Source: Athripsodes cinereus (lineage: Eukaryota; Arthropoda; Insecta; Trichoptera; Leptoceridae). From it: a stretch of 64,000 bases of DNA. The stretch covers positions 5,270,001 through 5,334,000 of the forward strand of contig OX388318.1 in NCBI GenBank assembly GCA_947579605.1, written 5' to 3'. The notes beneath the pieces are model-generated. The model made no database searches. It was not told where the DNA came from and was given only the letters and a program-made list of their open reading frames with translations. Positions 1-12,077 of this stretch are shown here, one piece after another; the first letter of the stretch is position 1, and each line of letters opens with the position of its first letter. The translations under genes and the position numbers were made by a program.

Positions 1-3000
1 TAACTATATAATATTCACTCGTAATTATGAAGATCTTCTGTGAAGTGATCTAATTTGTAACATCCGTCGGCATTCAAAACTACAAAATCCAATCCAGGGG
101 ATGAAAAGTTTTGAACTTGTAAAATTCCGTACTCAACTGATTTCGACAAAAAATCGAACCTGAAATATTTTTAAGTGGAAGTACGAGTATATTGTATAAT
201 TTAGGCGGAGCAAAACGAATATTAAATACATGACATGCCCTGCTAAAATCACTTCGGCCAAAAACTGACGATTCCAATGCAAGTGTAAATTTACATATTA
301 ATATCCAATACAATGACAGGTATAACAAATTCGATTGATAATTTAAATGAAGTAGGTTAGGTCTTAAATAATTATAAATTTAATAATGATATTAATACAT
401 TGTTATGAGATGTGATGAATGAAGGTAAGTTAAATAATAAGATGTAGGACATATTATGTGAATTATGTAGGCAGGTATTATTTCCTAATGTGATGATGTG
501 TACTACATAATATTATGTAGTAAGTGGCTCTCGGTGTTTACACATCGGACAGTGTGTTTACATTTACAATAGTATGTACGTACATATATCTATAGATTAA
601 TAACTTATTGCGTAACTGACACAATTTGATTAGAATTAGAAATGATACCAGGTCAGCAGTCTGAATCTCTGTACGGAGTCAAGTGAATATCAGCTGATGA
701 TGTTGTAGCTATGGCGAGATGAATTACCAGACCACAGTGTTGTTGCTACATACTAAACCCATAATAATTATCTAATCATTTGGGTAGGTTAGTTACACGC
801 CTTCACCGATAGTGCATTTGTATCATATAAGTCTATAGATAAATATAGAACAAAAGTTAATATACGAATAACTTAAGTCGGTCATTGAGGAGAGACCCAC
901 CTCAAGTCCGGATATCTCACGAGTAGTAGTAGACCCCTATTTATCCGTATGTTCAAACTAAAATAAAATTGTCCTCAAGGGCGAGCCACTAGGTAGGCAT
1001 ATGAAGGGCTGGTCGGCCAAAACTGCCGTCGTGAGAATCTTTTATACTACCCACTTCTCTTTCAATGAGCCTTTTAGAGAATTTATTTGAAAATAATATA
1101 CACGAATAAATAAATGTAAGATATAAAAGTAGGATACAAATAACATAAATAAATGGTAACAAATAATAAAACATAAATGACAAAATTAAAAGATATAAAC
1201 AAATCAGTAAATGACAGAAGGCCGAAGTGAGGTGTCTAGAAACGTGTATTTAGGTATTTGAGACAATCAACAATAGTTAATACTATGGATGCAGACATAT
1301 ATTATAAAAAAACAATTAGGATCGTAAAATTAACAATGCAGTTCGCGAATTCATATATTTGCGACATTTTAATGGAATAAACTGAGAGCACTGGAATTGT
1401 GAATTTGACTGAAAAATCTTCCAGGCCGACAAAGATGTTTCTATTAACTCGTCCCAACGTACGTATCTTTCAGAAAATGTTTATTGCAGAGTAGGTGCCT
1501 ATAGAAATATAATTTGATGTGAAATACGAAATTCAATTCATCAATATTTTTATTTATCTTATTCTTTACAGCAAATTGGAGACAGCATCAATCACCACAA
1601 AGTACAAAATTATCAGTCATGAAATTCAACACCCAGACGGCGAGTTTAACGCTAGATTCCAACTAACTAATAATGTCTTCCAACTAGACCGGTAAAATAT
1701 AAAGTGCACAACTCTAATAATGTCCACAATTAAAATACATACATATGAGTTGTTATATTTATATATATATGTATTTTAAATTGTTATAACCATAACCAAA
1801 TATGTTGAAAATATTAAATAGTCAGCGTTTAAATGATAGCCATAATATTATTTGTCACACCTGTTAATTCTGGTAGGTGTGAAGCTCATCGTATAGTAAT
1901 ACTATTAAATAATATATTGTATCTAATAGAGTTTAGGTACTCGGTGGTGTACATAAAGTAATAATAATATGTAAGTATCAGTATAACCGAGAGTTGTATG
2001 AGTAGGTACGTACTATGTAAGTACTATAGGTATGCGGGTCAAATTACGGAATGGAAATAATCACTTGCACTTTCAATAGACGCGGGCCGTAGAAATGGAA
2101 TTAAGTTCTGGTACCTACCTAATCGCATAATGGCTAAAGTAAGGTGTTAGTGTGTAATAGAAATAAAATATATACAAAATAATATGAATTACAATATGAT
2201 TATATTGGACTAGGGAGTAGTAAGGAAAGCTTTATATTACCACGTCGCATCGCTTATTACGACATGACGGCTTGCAGTTGACTCATCTTCATCATTGTGT
2301 GTTATCATAAACCTTTTGTAAATAGTATTACTAATCCAATCCGATAGCGAAAATTAATATATCAGGAACTTAGATAACATAAAAGATTTACAAATTATTA
2401 TATAAATTCGTTATAAGGTGACCAAGAACAATCAATTGAATTTTTCCTGTTTTGGTTCTTTATTACTGTATTTTGGATGTTGCATTATGAAAGTTGATTT
2501 ATGAAGTAGGATTTTCCAGGCAGCTGTAAGCCTCGTAGTCGAAAAATAAGTTCTTATTTTACCCAACTATCATACGACAATTTTAGAATGTAACCTAATA
2601 AAGAAAATTCAACAAAATTGAGAAATTAGTGACATCATTTTTATAGATAAATAAACACAAATTTATCATACAATCGCTTACTTAGATATATAAAAGAAAA
2701 CTGAACCAATGCGTAATGCGTACCTCGGAAGGTAGACCGCCACCATGTTCACGAGAAGAAAAAATGTTGTCTTCTTCTGTTTGGATGTAATAATGGTGTG
2801 ATTTGTAAATGGGACGATTACGTTTTTCGCGAACTATTGTATGTGATATAGGTATGTATGTATGTATATATCTGTACAAAATAAATAAATTGATGAAATT
2901 CTAGTAATATGCACGTACGTAGATAATGTGATCGTGAATATTGTGTTATTTCACACTATATGTATGTATTTTACTGTAGTTAGGCACTTAATATACATAC

Positions 3001-3354
3001 AAACGACCAGCTTAGCTTATCTCGAGTGATTTGCTCACCGAGGCACGCGTCTTCATGTTCCCTTTCTTCCTCGTGACATTTTGATGAAATCAAATCTCAG
3101 CTCATTACTACTAATATACCAAAGTGTTGACAATATTATTATATACAACACAATGTACAGTGAGTTACGCAGACGCATTTATTGCTTTAATACGTAGTGG
3201 GTGTGAATATATTCTTCAAATGAAAATCGTTTTAATGTAAGACTTATAAAGTAGGTAGGTACTTATACGAGTTTGTCAATTTTATATACATTAAAAAATA
3301 TCTACCTATTTCAAATTATGCACACCATTTCAATTATAACACATTGTTGTTTCT
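1..3354. other. AT-rich non-coding stretch
   Basis: No recognisable gene, RNA gene or complete mobile element is seen. Short open frames here (for example 989-1183 on the minus strand) have low-complexity, hydrophobic translations typical of chance frames in AT-rich DNA. A short GC-richer patch at about 2710-2765 (minus strand) is discussed in the findings. Confidence 0.55.
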
Positions 3355-3482
3355 ATAATAATAATAAACTTTATTGTACAAAATATTTAGATACAAATAA
3401 TAAGGTTACTACATGGTATAAACGAATAATTTTGCACAATGGACAAGTTTATCGCAGGGACACGATATCTTCCAACTAACCC
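3355..3482 (-). mobile_element. LINE 3' tail fragment (same family as 37611-39725)
   Basis: The segment starts with an ATAATAATAAA-type simple tail and ends with a GC-richer block (TATCGCAGGG...CTTCCAACTAACCC). The same block occurs at 37720-37755, at the 3' end of the truncated LINE there. The element lies in minus orientation, so the + strand begins with its poly(A)-side tail. Only the 3' UTR is present, a typical dead-on-arrival 5'-truncated copy. Confidence 0.6.
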
Positions 3483-4439
3483 AATTATTCTATATTATTG
3501 TTAATAATGTCAATTTAAAAATGATACAAATTCTGCAGGGTTGGTTACCGCACTTGGGGGTTGTGCCATAATAGTATAGTATAAACATATTTTTTTTAAA
3601 TTTAAAACGGGTTTATAGGAAATATTGATTTGATGTTATCTTAAATAAATATGTACCTATAATAAATGTAATATCGTACGTGTGATTATTTGTATTGCAA
3701 GTGGGTGGGTATATACCAGTTTATGGATTAGTGGGTGGTGGTAGTGGATGCAGGAATGATGACCCGTTGCTGTACAAATATGTAGGTAACTGTAATGATT
3801 TATGCAATACGTAATATGTATACTTTATTGTGTATTATTTTGTTGTATTGTGCCGTCATCACCTTTCTAAACAGATTACTACACTACGCCCATGTTTGTA
3901 TTACGCTTATAGATCATTGATCTTAAACCATCGTTAGATTAAACGCGCTCATATAAATAAATATTAAAGTATAATGATACCTACGCATACTTACCTATAT
4001 GCACCTACTTTAATCTCTCTCTAATATTATGTATTTTTAAGTACACGCATGTCAATTATGTTAAGGTATTGGCATGAACTGCCACAACATTGCCACAGGT
4101 ATAATGAAACTGAAACCGACAATTACGATTAAAGTCCGTAAAAATGAAATTATATTGTTGAGTAATACATATAACAATGATTACGTCATTAAAATTGAAT
4201 TAAATTAAAAAAAATCCATTATCTAGTGTAGGTGAGATATGGAAAGTGAAAGAGAAGGAACTATTTCCTATATGCATCATCACTATACAAATCAAATTTC
4301 AATACTAACAACTTAGAGTAAGACTCAATGTGAACCGAATAACTACATATTGAAACACACACAATTTTTTTTGGATTCTTGTTTATTTTATTAAAAAACA
4401 AAGTATAATATTGGGGGACATATTATTATTTACCCTAGA
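3483..4439. other. non-coding stretch, nothing recognised
   Basis: AT-rich sequence with no coding frame, RNA gene or repeat structure that I can support. Confidence 0.5.
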
Positions 4440-4640
4440 ACTAGAGTCCTGCTTCTATGATTTGGCGTCGGAGGACCCGTCATTTGGAACCGACTCCCCG
4501 AGGACCTCCGTAAAAACCAGCCGATTATAACGTTCAGGAGCAAGCTGAAGACTTCGCTCTTCCAACATAGTTTCCCGCGCCCTTGAGATGGATGCTCCAT
4601 TAAACGGCGCCGAATAAATCATCCAACATAATAATAATAT
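4440..4640 (+). mobile_element. LINE fragment: reverse transcriptase C-terminus plus 3' UTR
   Basis: On the plus strand one frame reads as the conserved end of a non-LTR retrotransposon ORF2 (VIWNRLPEDLRK, then FRSKLKTSLF). A short 3' UTR follows in which GCGCCCTTGAG is separated by about 20 bp from AAACGGCGCCG. A tail of the AATAAATCATCC type closes it. The same 3' block recurs at 40915-41078, 49990-50085, 57590-57860 and 57890-57960. The minus-strand frame over this region is only a shadow. Confidence 0.7.
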
Positions 4641-5575
4641 AGTGTATAAACACCTTTTTTGTAATAGTATCACATTAGGATGGCAAGTCTATTATTCTAT
4701 AGACATAGCATCCTAGTGTGGCTATACACTTTTCATATGTGAGATATTAGTAGATATGTAGGTGCCTAAATTTAATCAATTTGGTGGTATTTTAATTGTT
4801 GTTAGTAAATAATACACAGTGATTTTATTTTACTGCAGTAGTTATTACACATTGTACTCCCTAGAAGGTACAATATATCTATCTAGTCAAGTAAAAGTTG
4901 GCGCTGACCGAGATGGAAGAGAACGAGTTAACCGTACATATTGTGAGTTAATATTATAATAAACATAATGATATACATAGTATCGTACTGAATTGAACTG
5001 TACTGAAGTATGTAGGTTAGGTTACCGACGTACACGCTAAATAAGAAAAATGCTATCTATTTCATTTCAAAACACGAACCACTAATATTATACTAGTGTG
5101 TACATACATATATAGGTATATTTAGAGACATTACGTCACATTATTTAATCTGCTATCACTACACTACACTATACTACACTGCTTAATTTGGTTCTATAAT
5201 AATAATATATGTAACAAGTGTATTTCTAGTTCAAGTCTGTCACATGTGATTGCGAATAGAACGACAGCGACAATGTAATTAATTACTCTCAATAAGTCTA
5301 CACAATAATAATATGTAAGGCAATAGTTATCTCTATAGAAATAAACAAACACAATCATTACAATATGTTTATTCCACCAACATGTCTACTGCATGCGTGT
5401 GTCAGTATACCTATGTTTTGATTGGACAAATACCTACATTGTAAACTAAATTTTTCACTTTCAGAAAATAATCACAATCATAAATTACTCGTTACGGGGA
5501 ATTGCCAGTAAAAATAAAATAATACCTATTAACAAGTATTAAATTACCTACATATGAAACAAATATTATTCGTAG
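4641..5575. other. non-coding stretch, nothing recognised
   Basis: AT-rich with short simple runs; no coding or repeat structure that I can support. Confidence 0.5.
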
Positions 5576-5690
5576 TTAAATGGAAGAAATCACTATCTCG
5601 CCACTGCAATCATCACATTTTTTAATGTAAATTGATTTGTTGTTTTTGTTATGTATCTAACTGATAATAATAAACAAATAGTTACATACA
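5576..5690 (+). mobile_element. LINE 3' tail fragment, stem-loop family, plus orientation
   Basis: ATGGAAGAAATCACT followed by ATCTCGCCACTGCA and ATCATCACATTTTTT is the reverse complement of the tails at 19306-19415, 21398-21540 and 40728-40865. This copy lies in plus orientation. It keeps the TGGAAGAAATCACT block that ends the reading frame side and then decays. No reverse transcriptase remains. Confidence 0.6.
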
Positions 5691-7168
5691 TATATATCAT
5701 ACAAATTTAATTCGATGTTCACCATTATCTTGATGACTAAAGTATTCTATGTCGCACTAATTAACCAAAACATTGTTATGTTAAATATTGAGATACAAAC
5801 ATACCATAAATATAATCAATTTGTAAATAAATTCAACAATGGGTAAACTAAGTTTAGTATAAGAAAAAAATAGTTATAGAAAAATATATAACATACTTTA
5901 TATACCTATTCGTCACCAAATAATAATTTCTTTACTTTTCGCTAGCCTGATGATGAGAGCGGAAGCTCTTGAAAGCCGGCTCGAGTCTAATAAAAAGTCA
6001 CAGTGGATATACTAATTATAAGTGTTTTATTTGTAGATAATTAATAGTTCTAGAACATAAACTTCTCCAAAGCCGACCTGGCGGTTAAGCAACAAAATGA
6101 CAATTAAAGATTTCAAGCGTAGCCGTGGAGCTGACCGGTTCTAAATAGCAAAATAATTATAAAAAATAACAAAATCAGTAACACATGAATGATAAAGAAT
6201 ACGAGAGCTTAGATATAGATAATACAATTTCATTAATTGTATCGGCATTTACTTTGTAACACTTCGATGATAGATAATACATATTATATTGTATATCGCC
6301 CTTCAAGTGATATAATTATCACAATACGGCGCTATATAAATTGTCATATTATTATTAGGTAGATATATAGTGATAATAATAAGGTGTACATGCATTGTGT
6401 ACCTACTCTATGCACTACCTATGTACCTAGAGTTAAGAGGAAAAATGTTAAGTACAAACGGCAGTAATGTAAGTAGAATGAAAGTAGGCTGAGAGTAAAT
6501 AGGCACGTCAACTATTACGAAATAAGTATTAAGAACATAGTAAATCATTAATAATCAACTCTCTGAGTGTACCCATACCTTTGTATTTATGTTAGTGCTT
6601 TAAACAAAACTCGTACAGGCTCTTCTCTAATACAAAAGATTTTCTAATGATTGTGCGCGTTAAAGCGCCTTGTGACTTTACTAAGTGGTTGCTGCAATGT
6701 CACTTTCCAACTGCATTGACAGGTACCTATATCACACACAGCACAATCCGGCCAAATAGAAGAAACAGAGGCTCGTGTGTGTCGCAAGGACTGCGGGAGT
6801 GTCAGAGTAGGTACCTATTTACTTACAGAGAAATGTTACAGCCGGTTACGATAAATAATGTCAAAACTCTTCATAGGCAGTATGAATGGTAGCTTCTTCT
6901 TTCAAGGATACCAAAATATTAAAAAATATACATATTTATATTAAACTAGACGATAAGTCACAAAATAACGACACGAAGGTTTTATAAGTCATAATATCAC
7001 ACTTTTGATGAGATATGTAAACTGTCAAAACAAATTATTTTGTTACTATAAAAGAATTAGCGTAAATATTGTAAAACAGGTATACTCGTATACTACATCA
7101 TAAATAAATATTAATAAAAATACAAACTGAAGACAATTTACGACCCGGTAAACATATCAAATATATTA
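5691..7168. other. non-coding stretch with one hammerhead-like motif
   Basis: Apart from the motif at 5943-5985, no gene or repeat is recognised. A frame at 6647-6892 has no recognisable domain and I do not call it. Confidence 0.5.
5943..5985 (+). ncRNA. hammerhead-ribozyme-like motif (probably decayed)
   Basis: CTGATGA at 5947-5953 matches the hammerhead CUGANGA core. It is followed by a T, then a six-pair stem-loop (GAGAGC, GGAA, GCTCTT; one G-T pair), then GAAA at 5971-5974. After that comes a GCCGGC palindrome that could form a loopless three-pair stem III, and a TC that would be the cleavage dinucleotide. The strands that should form stem I (upstream CTAGC, downstream GAGTC) pair only at the first position, so activity is doubtful. 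The extra T after the core is also present in the array at 31 kb. Alternative: an unrelated hairpin in a repeat. Confidence 0.35.
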
Positions 7169-7861
7169 GGGCCAATTCTGAATCTTAATGAACTAACTAA
7201 CTAAAAAGTTGATTAATATTAGTTATTATGTAGTATTCAGCATTAGTTATGAACTATAAACAACTATAAACTCGAGAACCACCAAGTGCAAACGGTAAAA
7301 TCTATGGGACAAACTAATATTACTCAGTGATGCCGCAATACAAAATGTTTTTCACGTTCCGATTTACACTTCTGGCAACAATTTAATAGTTGTCGCGCGT
7401 GAAAATTGTGAAATGTCAGATTTGCCGATACATTTTGGCGTTCGTATTTGCGTCGGTGGTGGTTTAATTTTACAATTTGTACATGCTAAGAGTTGCCCTA
7501 AAAGTATAAATTTTCACTTTTAATTGAAAAAACAACTTAACACTTCCAAAATATAGCAATATTCTGCGGTAAAATGACAGCAACTAATAATATTTGCACA
7601 TTAAAAGTCGCGAATAAAATTCTGCCAAAACCAACCTATTTTAGTTGTCGGCTGTCAACTAAAATTTCATTCAGAATACGAAATCCATAGATTCTCGAAA
7701 TTTATAGTTGTATTAAGGTGTCAAAATGAACTAATGAACTAAATTAGTACGGAAAACTGTGAATACGAATAAGAACTAATTATCATGATTCAACTATCTT
7801 CTCACAATTAGTTGACTTAGTTAGTGCAACTGAACTATTTTATGATTCAGAATTGGCCATA
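7169..7861. mobile_element. non-autonomous inverted-repeat DNA transposon (MITE), about 690 bp
   Basis: GGCCAATTCTGAATC at 7170-7184 is matched by its exact reverse complement at 7844-7858. TTA stands outside both ends (7166-7168 and 7862-7864), suiting a PIF/Harbinger-type 3-bp duplication, although the outermost one or two bases of the two ends differ. Just inside each end are many AACTAA / TTAGTT motifs, a subterminal motif array of the kind transposases bind. No transposase coding is present. Confidence 0.65.
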
Positions 7862-10382
7862 TTATGTAAATTATAATCAGTACTTACACATCCACTATGT
7901 AATAAAAAAAAAACAATTTTGTGTTTTAAAACACTTTTATCGCAACATAATGTAGATATATTATTACCTAATGTTAATTATGTAGTTAGATGTGAATAGG
8001 AGGTAACATCAAAATTAATATTAAAAGAACGTTGTTACATAAGAAAAGTACCTAACATTTACTTTTAGTAAAAAAAGTTGTTAATTTTCAAATTATATTC
8101 GGTAAAAAAAAATATTTGTAAATTTTCAAATTATTTTTTTGATTTCATTATGGTTAAATGACGGCGAGGCAAAAAATATATTTGCATCAATGAAACGGAC
8201 GTTAGTAGTGTGTGTTAACAAAAAAGTATAAGATTTACGATTTGCTTATCCCGTGAAAGTTTTGATGAGATATACCTATGAATATATGCGAAAATAATGT
8301 TGATAAAAATAAATTGCTCTTAAGTATGTAGACACTTAAATTTAATTAATTTTACAGAATGATCTTACAATAATATTAACATCAGAGCCCGTACATAGTT
8401 GTTGAATGTTCAGTAGCTACACTAGGCAGTGTGGCCCACGTGCAAATAATGCTACGAGTCGTAGCATAGCTCGTGCGAGTGAGCGATATGAGAAGTGGGC
8501 AACAACAGACGCTGTATTAGATAATAGGTGGGGCGTCGTTTTGAAACACCGGCACCGAGGCGTCTCAATTCCTTCGAAGCCTTTTCTTACCATTGTATAA
8601 TTCAAATTCAACGCGTTAAGTGCTTTCGTTATATCACCGCATGTTATTATTGTTATTATATTAGATCGCATTGTTTTTGGTTCGCCGCGCTGTGTTTTTG
8701 GTTTTTTCACATCTTTATCTTGAAGGATATAGTGCATTCACTAATACAAAGTAATTAATATAGATAGTTTTTACAATAGTTATTGTGCACAAATTAATTA
8801 TCTTATTATAATAAATAATATAGTTATGTACTAAATTAAATGAAAAGTAGGACGGTTTGCTTATTTTGAAACTTTTTACTGTAGGTAAATATTTATGAAC
8901 AAAAATAACAATGAAAGAGTCATCATAAAGATTGCCCTTTACCACGTTTCTTATAAGCTACCATAATTGCTGTAAAAATCTCAGACTATCCCTGATACAC
9001 GCAAGTATTTTAACAATATTGAATTTAATAAATAGGAACTTTGAAATGATTGGCATAACAAAAATCACATTAAGAAAGAATATTATTAACTAGAATGCAA
9101 GCAGGCATTTTCTGAGATGCGAGATGCAACTGTCATAAAAATTAGACAAATATAATATTGTGAAAAAGAAAGAAGCGACAATATATAAAATATTTATTTA
9201 AACTGAAAATATTACGGACTAGAATCATAATAAAAAAAATCACATAACTGGAACTTAAAAACAAGTTCAAGGAACATGTAGTAAAAAAAACGCATTTTGC
9301 ATACAGTATTCTCAGACAGATAACATAAAAGTATAACATTAGGTGTATTTGTTTTCCATACACGTTCATAGTGTTGCAGTGCTTGCACTCATCATATCGG
9401 TAATCAGAACTCATATCTCGTAGTTACAAAATTGTGTTCCATTATATTACTGCCTTCTTAATACCTTTTTATAACAATTATATACCTCATTGTATTCTTA
9501 ATAATTTATATACATATTGTAGATGTGATGGATACAAGGCAATAAAATGAGCAAAGAACTCAACACTCATGAAAATAATATGGCGAAAGACTTCTTAAAG
9601 GTCATTTACAAGTCTTTCGTTATTGGAATTCGCTCTAAAGCCGAATGACGTGAGATACATAATTTAAATGAAATACTCTGAGTATTGCATGATGCATGCA
9701 GCGCATCAAATCATTGCAAGATCGGGACAAAAAAACTTTATGTAAAAAAAAAACAAATCTAATAAAATAGCAAGAATCGACCTAATACTGAATCGGAAAA
9801 AAAGGAAAAAAAGCACCGGCACATTTACTAATACTGATGATATGAATATATTATATTAGAGTATATAAGGCGATATAAAAGCCTTGATCAGATAATTTCA
9901 TCATAGTGAATGTACATAAATATATAACAACATGTTATTGTCTGAGGTGAAATGCTTACCTCATAACTGTTACCATTGCATTTTGTATTGCCATTACTTA
10001 TTTACAACAACAACAACAACATAGAATAGATTTATTATAACCTTTCGGATTAAAATATCACGTTGTCTAGCTCTAGATGCTCGTCCTTGTAACACATACG
10101 AGCGCCATGTCACTTCACCGTATTAAAGAAATGCGACTAAGAAGCTTAGCATCGTCATTAGCAGACGCTTTTTCCATTAGCTGAGAATAATGGAGATAAT
10201 ACACAACATCTTAAATGTTAATTACTTTTTCCAAAGCCTAATCAGATTTGAAGGTATAATGCGACATCGATTAATGCTCAGGTTAACACTTGAATGCCAT
10301 TTCCGATACTATTCGCGTAGTTATACTATTAATAAATAGGATCGTTTAATAATAATAAATGCTTTTAGCTTACTGTGCATGG
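7862..10382. other. non-coding stretch with a GC-richer patch
   Basis: 8400-8600 is clearly richer in G and C than its surroundings and open in several frames on both strands, but no translation shows a domain I recognise. I leave it uncalled. A (CAA)n run lies at about 10003-10020. The remainder is AT-rich with nothing recognised. Confidence 0.45.
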
Positions 10383-10437
10383 TTGTAAGGCTGTATTTGG
10401 GTTTATTACAAAACCCAGATATATTTAAAAAAAAATG
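10383..10437 (+). mobile_element. SINE tail fragment
   Basis: GGTTGTAAGGCTGTATTTGG, then GTTTATTACAAAACCCAGAT and ATATTT with an A-rich run, is the plus-strand version of the 3' part of the tRNA-derived SINEs at 55490-55669 and 57217-57398. The tRNA-like head is missing, so this is a 5'-truncated copy. Confidence 0.6.
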
Positions 10438-10647
10438 CCATTAAAACGTACTTTTATTGCTTTTAAAGGATATATCATTTTTACATGATAGAAAAGAATA
10501 GTGTCATCCCAAGTCTCATCAGAAAACTTACCAGCGTGTTTGCACGTTAATATAATTATGTATTTTACTTACTTGATATTCTTTTTGGATTTAATCTCAT
10601 CCATATCTTGTTCAATCCCTCATTATAGCTGCGTCGTGAGCAGGGTA

Positions 10648-10788
10648 TTCACTGTGTCGGTGTTTAGGTAGTACATTTCCATAGCGAAATAAATAAAACA
10701 AACGTTTTACTTATTTGTTTATTTGTGTCCTCACAAGACGTCTCTCTCGTCAAATAATAGAATAAAACATTTGTTTTATTTATTTCGC
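10648..10788. mobile_element. small inserted element with 11-bp flanking duplication
   Basis: TGAGCAGGGTA occurs directly before (10637-10647) and directly after (10789-10799) this 141-bp segment, marking it as an insertion. It starts with CACTGTGTCGGTGTTTA, the terminal motif of the element at 17692-17879. It also holds an internal inverted pair, GCGAAATAAATAAAAC and GTTTTATTTATTTCGC. It is probably a deletion derivative of that family. Confidence 0.6.
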
Positions 10789-11174
10789 TGAGCAGGGTAG
10801 TTTCATATTTTAAAATTTCCTCATAATGCTGCTTGACACGAGCAATTATTCATATTTCTGTGTCAAAAATATCTAAATACCGAGTTGAAATCGATTGACA
10901 TGTTCGCAAATTCATAATCAGAAACGATTCTTCAAAAACTATCTATCACACGACTACCCAATTCATATTACATTATTATAATGTATGTGTTCATCTATAT
11001 AACACGTTATATCACATAATTCGCATCCTACTTTTACCACATTAGAACATATCACAATATTGTGTACGTTGAATATTAATCATGAAATGCGAGTTAACTG
11101 TTCAATCACGACTTGTTACATATTATCCCACCTGACAACACCGACAACAGTAAAAAAACTATGAATAGCTGATA

Positions 11175-11708
11175 TCGACGGCCTAATCCGCAAACAAGAT
11201 AACTCCTTTTTTTGTCAAATTGATTTTATTGCGCTAACAGGTTTTATTAGATGTAACACATAATCCTGTAAAATGATAACTCCCAAATATTTTTTAAAAC
11301 TAACAAAAAATGCTACACAAAAATAAGATAACTCCATGCAAACATCTGGCAATTTGGTAAAAACGCTAACTCCGTCATTTTACTGCCATTTGTATGACGG
11401 CTGTCAGTGTGGGGTGACGTTTTTGTTAGAAAACATGCACCCATGAAACTGAAATAACGCTAACTCCATTGAAATTGTATGAAAATATGGTTGGCAAAAA
11501 TGCTAACTCCTCTTTTAGAAGAAATTTTGAAAAATTACGTTATTAATTCTACATTATTATTATTTATTACTGATTTTGAACTTAGAAACAATAAAAAACA
11601 TCAATGAAAAATCATTTTAATGTATTTATTGATATATGATAAGGTTTTATGTTGCTCCTGAAAAGTTTGGTTTAAGGGAGTTATCTTGTTTGCAGATTAA
11701 GCCGTCGA
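11175..11708. mobile_element. non-autonomous DNA transposon with repeated TAACTCC motifs
   Basis: The ends are 31-32 bp inverted repeats with two mismatches, beginning TCGACGGC and ending CAAACAAGATAACTCC. They are flanked by ATAT on both sides (11172-11175, 11708-11711), compatible with a TA duplication of Tc1/mariner type or a 4-bp one. Inside, GATAACTCC or GCTAACTCC recurs at least six times in the first 340 bp in the same orientation, with one reversed copy near the right end. No coding sequence. The flanks join into a degenerate CTGATAT ... CCGAAACG motif, so the element appears to have landed in an older repeat. Confidence 0.65.
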
Positions 11709-12077
11709 TATGCCGTACGGCCGAAACGTAGGTGCCACTAAAAATAATTTATAATATCATGTCATAATCGGACATATAGACTGTCCAGTTCCACAACTCA
11801 ACAAGTCAAATTTTGATTTAATTTGTAATACATATAATCAACTCCACTCTATCAATTCCACAAACAAATAAGTATAAAAAATACTCGGTTTCCTTTGCAT
11901 ATTAAAAATATTTGGTGAATAAAAAAAAAACTACTGTTCCCATTTTCAATTCCACAAAAAGATATTTCGAATTATTTAACTATTGAATGGAACAAAGGCG
12001 ACATAATGCCTCAAGCAGTGCAATTATTATATCGTATATTTCACTTTTTGTTGTGTTTTCAAAGCAAAATATAAATA

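Noticed and set aside
4455..4673. Minus-strand 72-codon frame
   Set aside because: It is the reverse side of a recognisable plus-strand LINE C-terminus (VIWNRLPEDLRK).
8406..8740. Overlapping plus and minus frames of 64-106 codons in a GC-richer patch
   Set aside because: No recognisable domain, no splice signals supporting an exon and both strands equally open; left uncalled.
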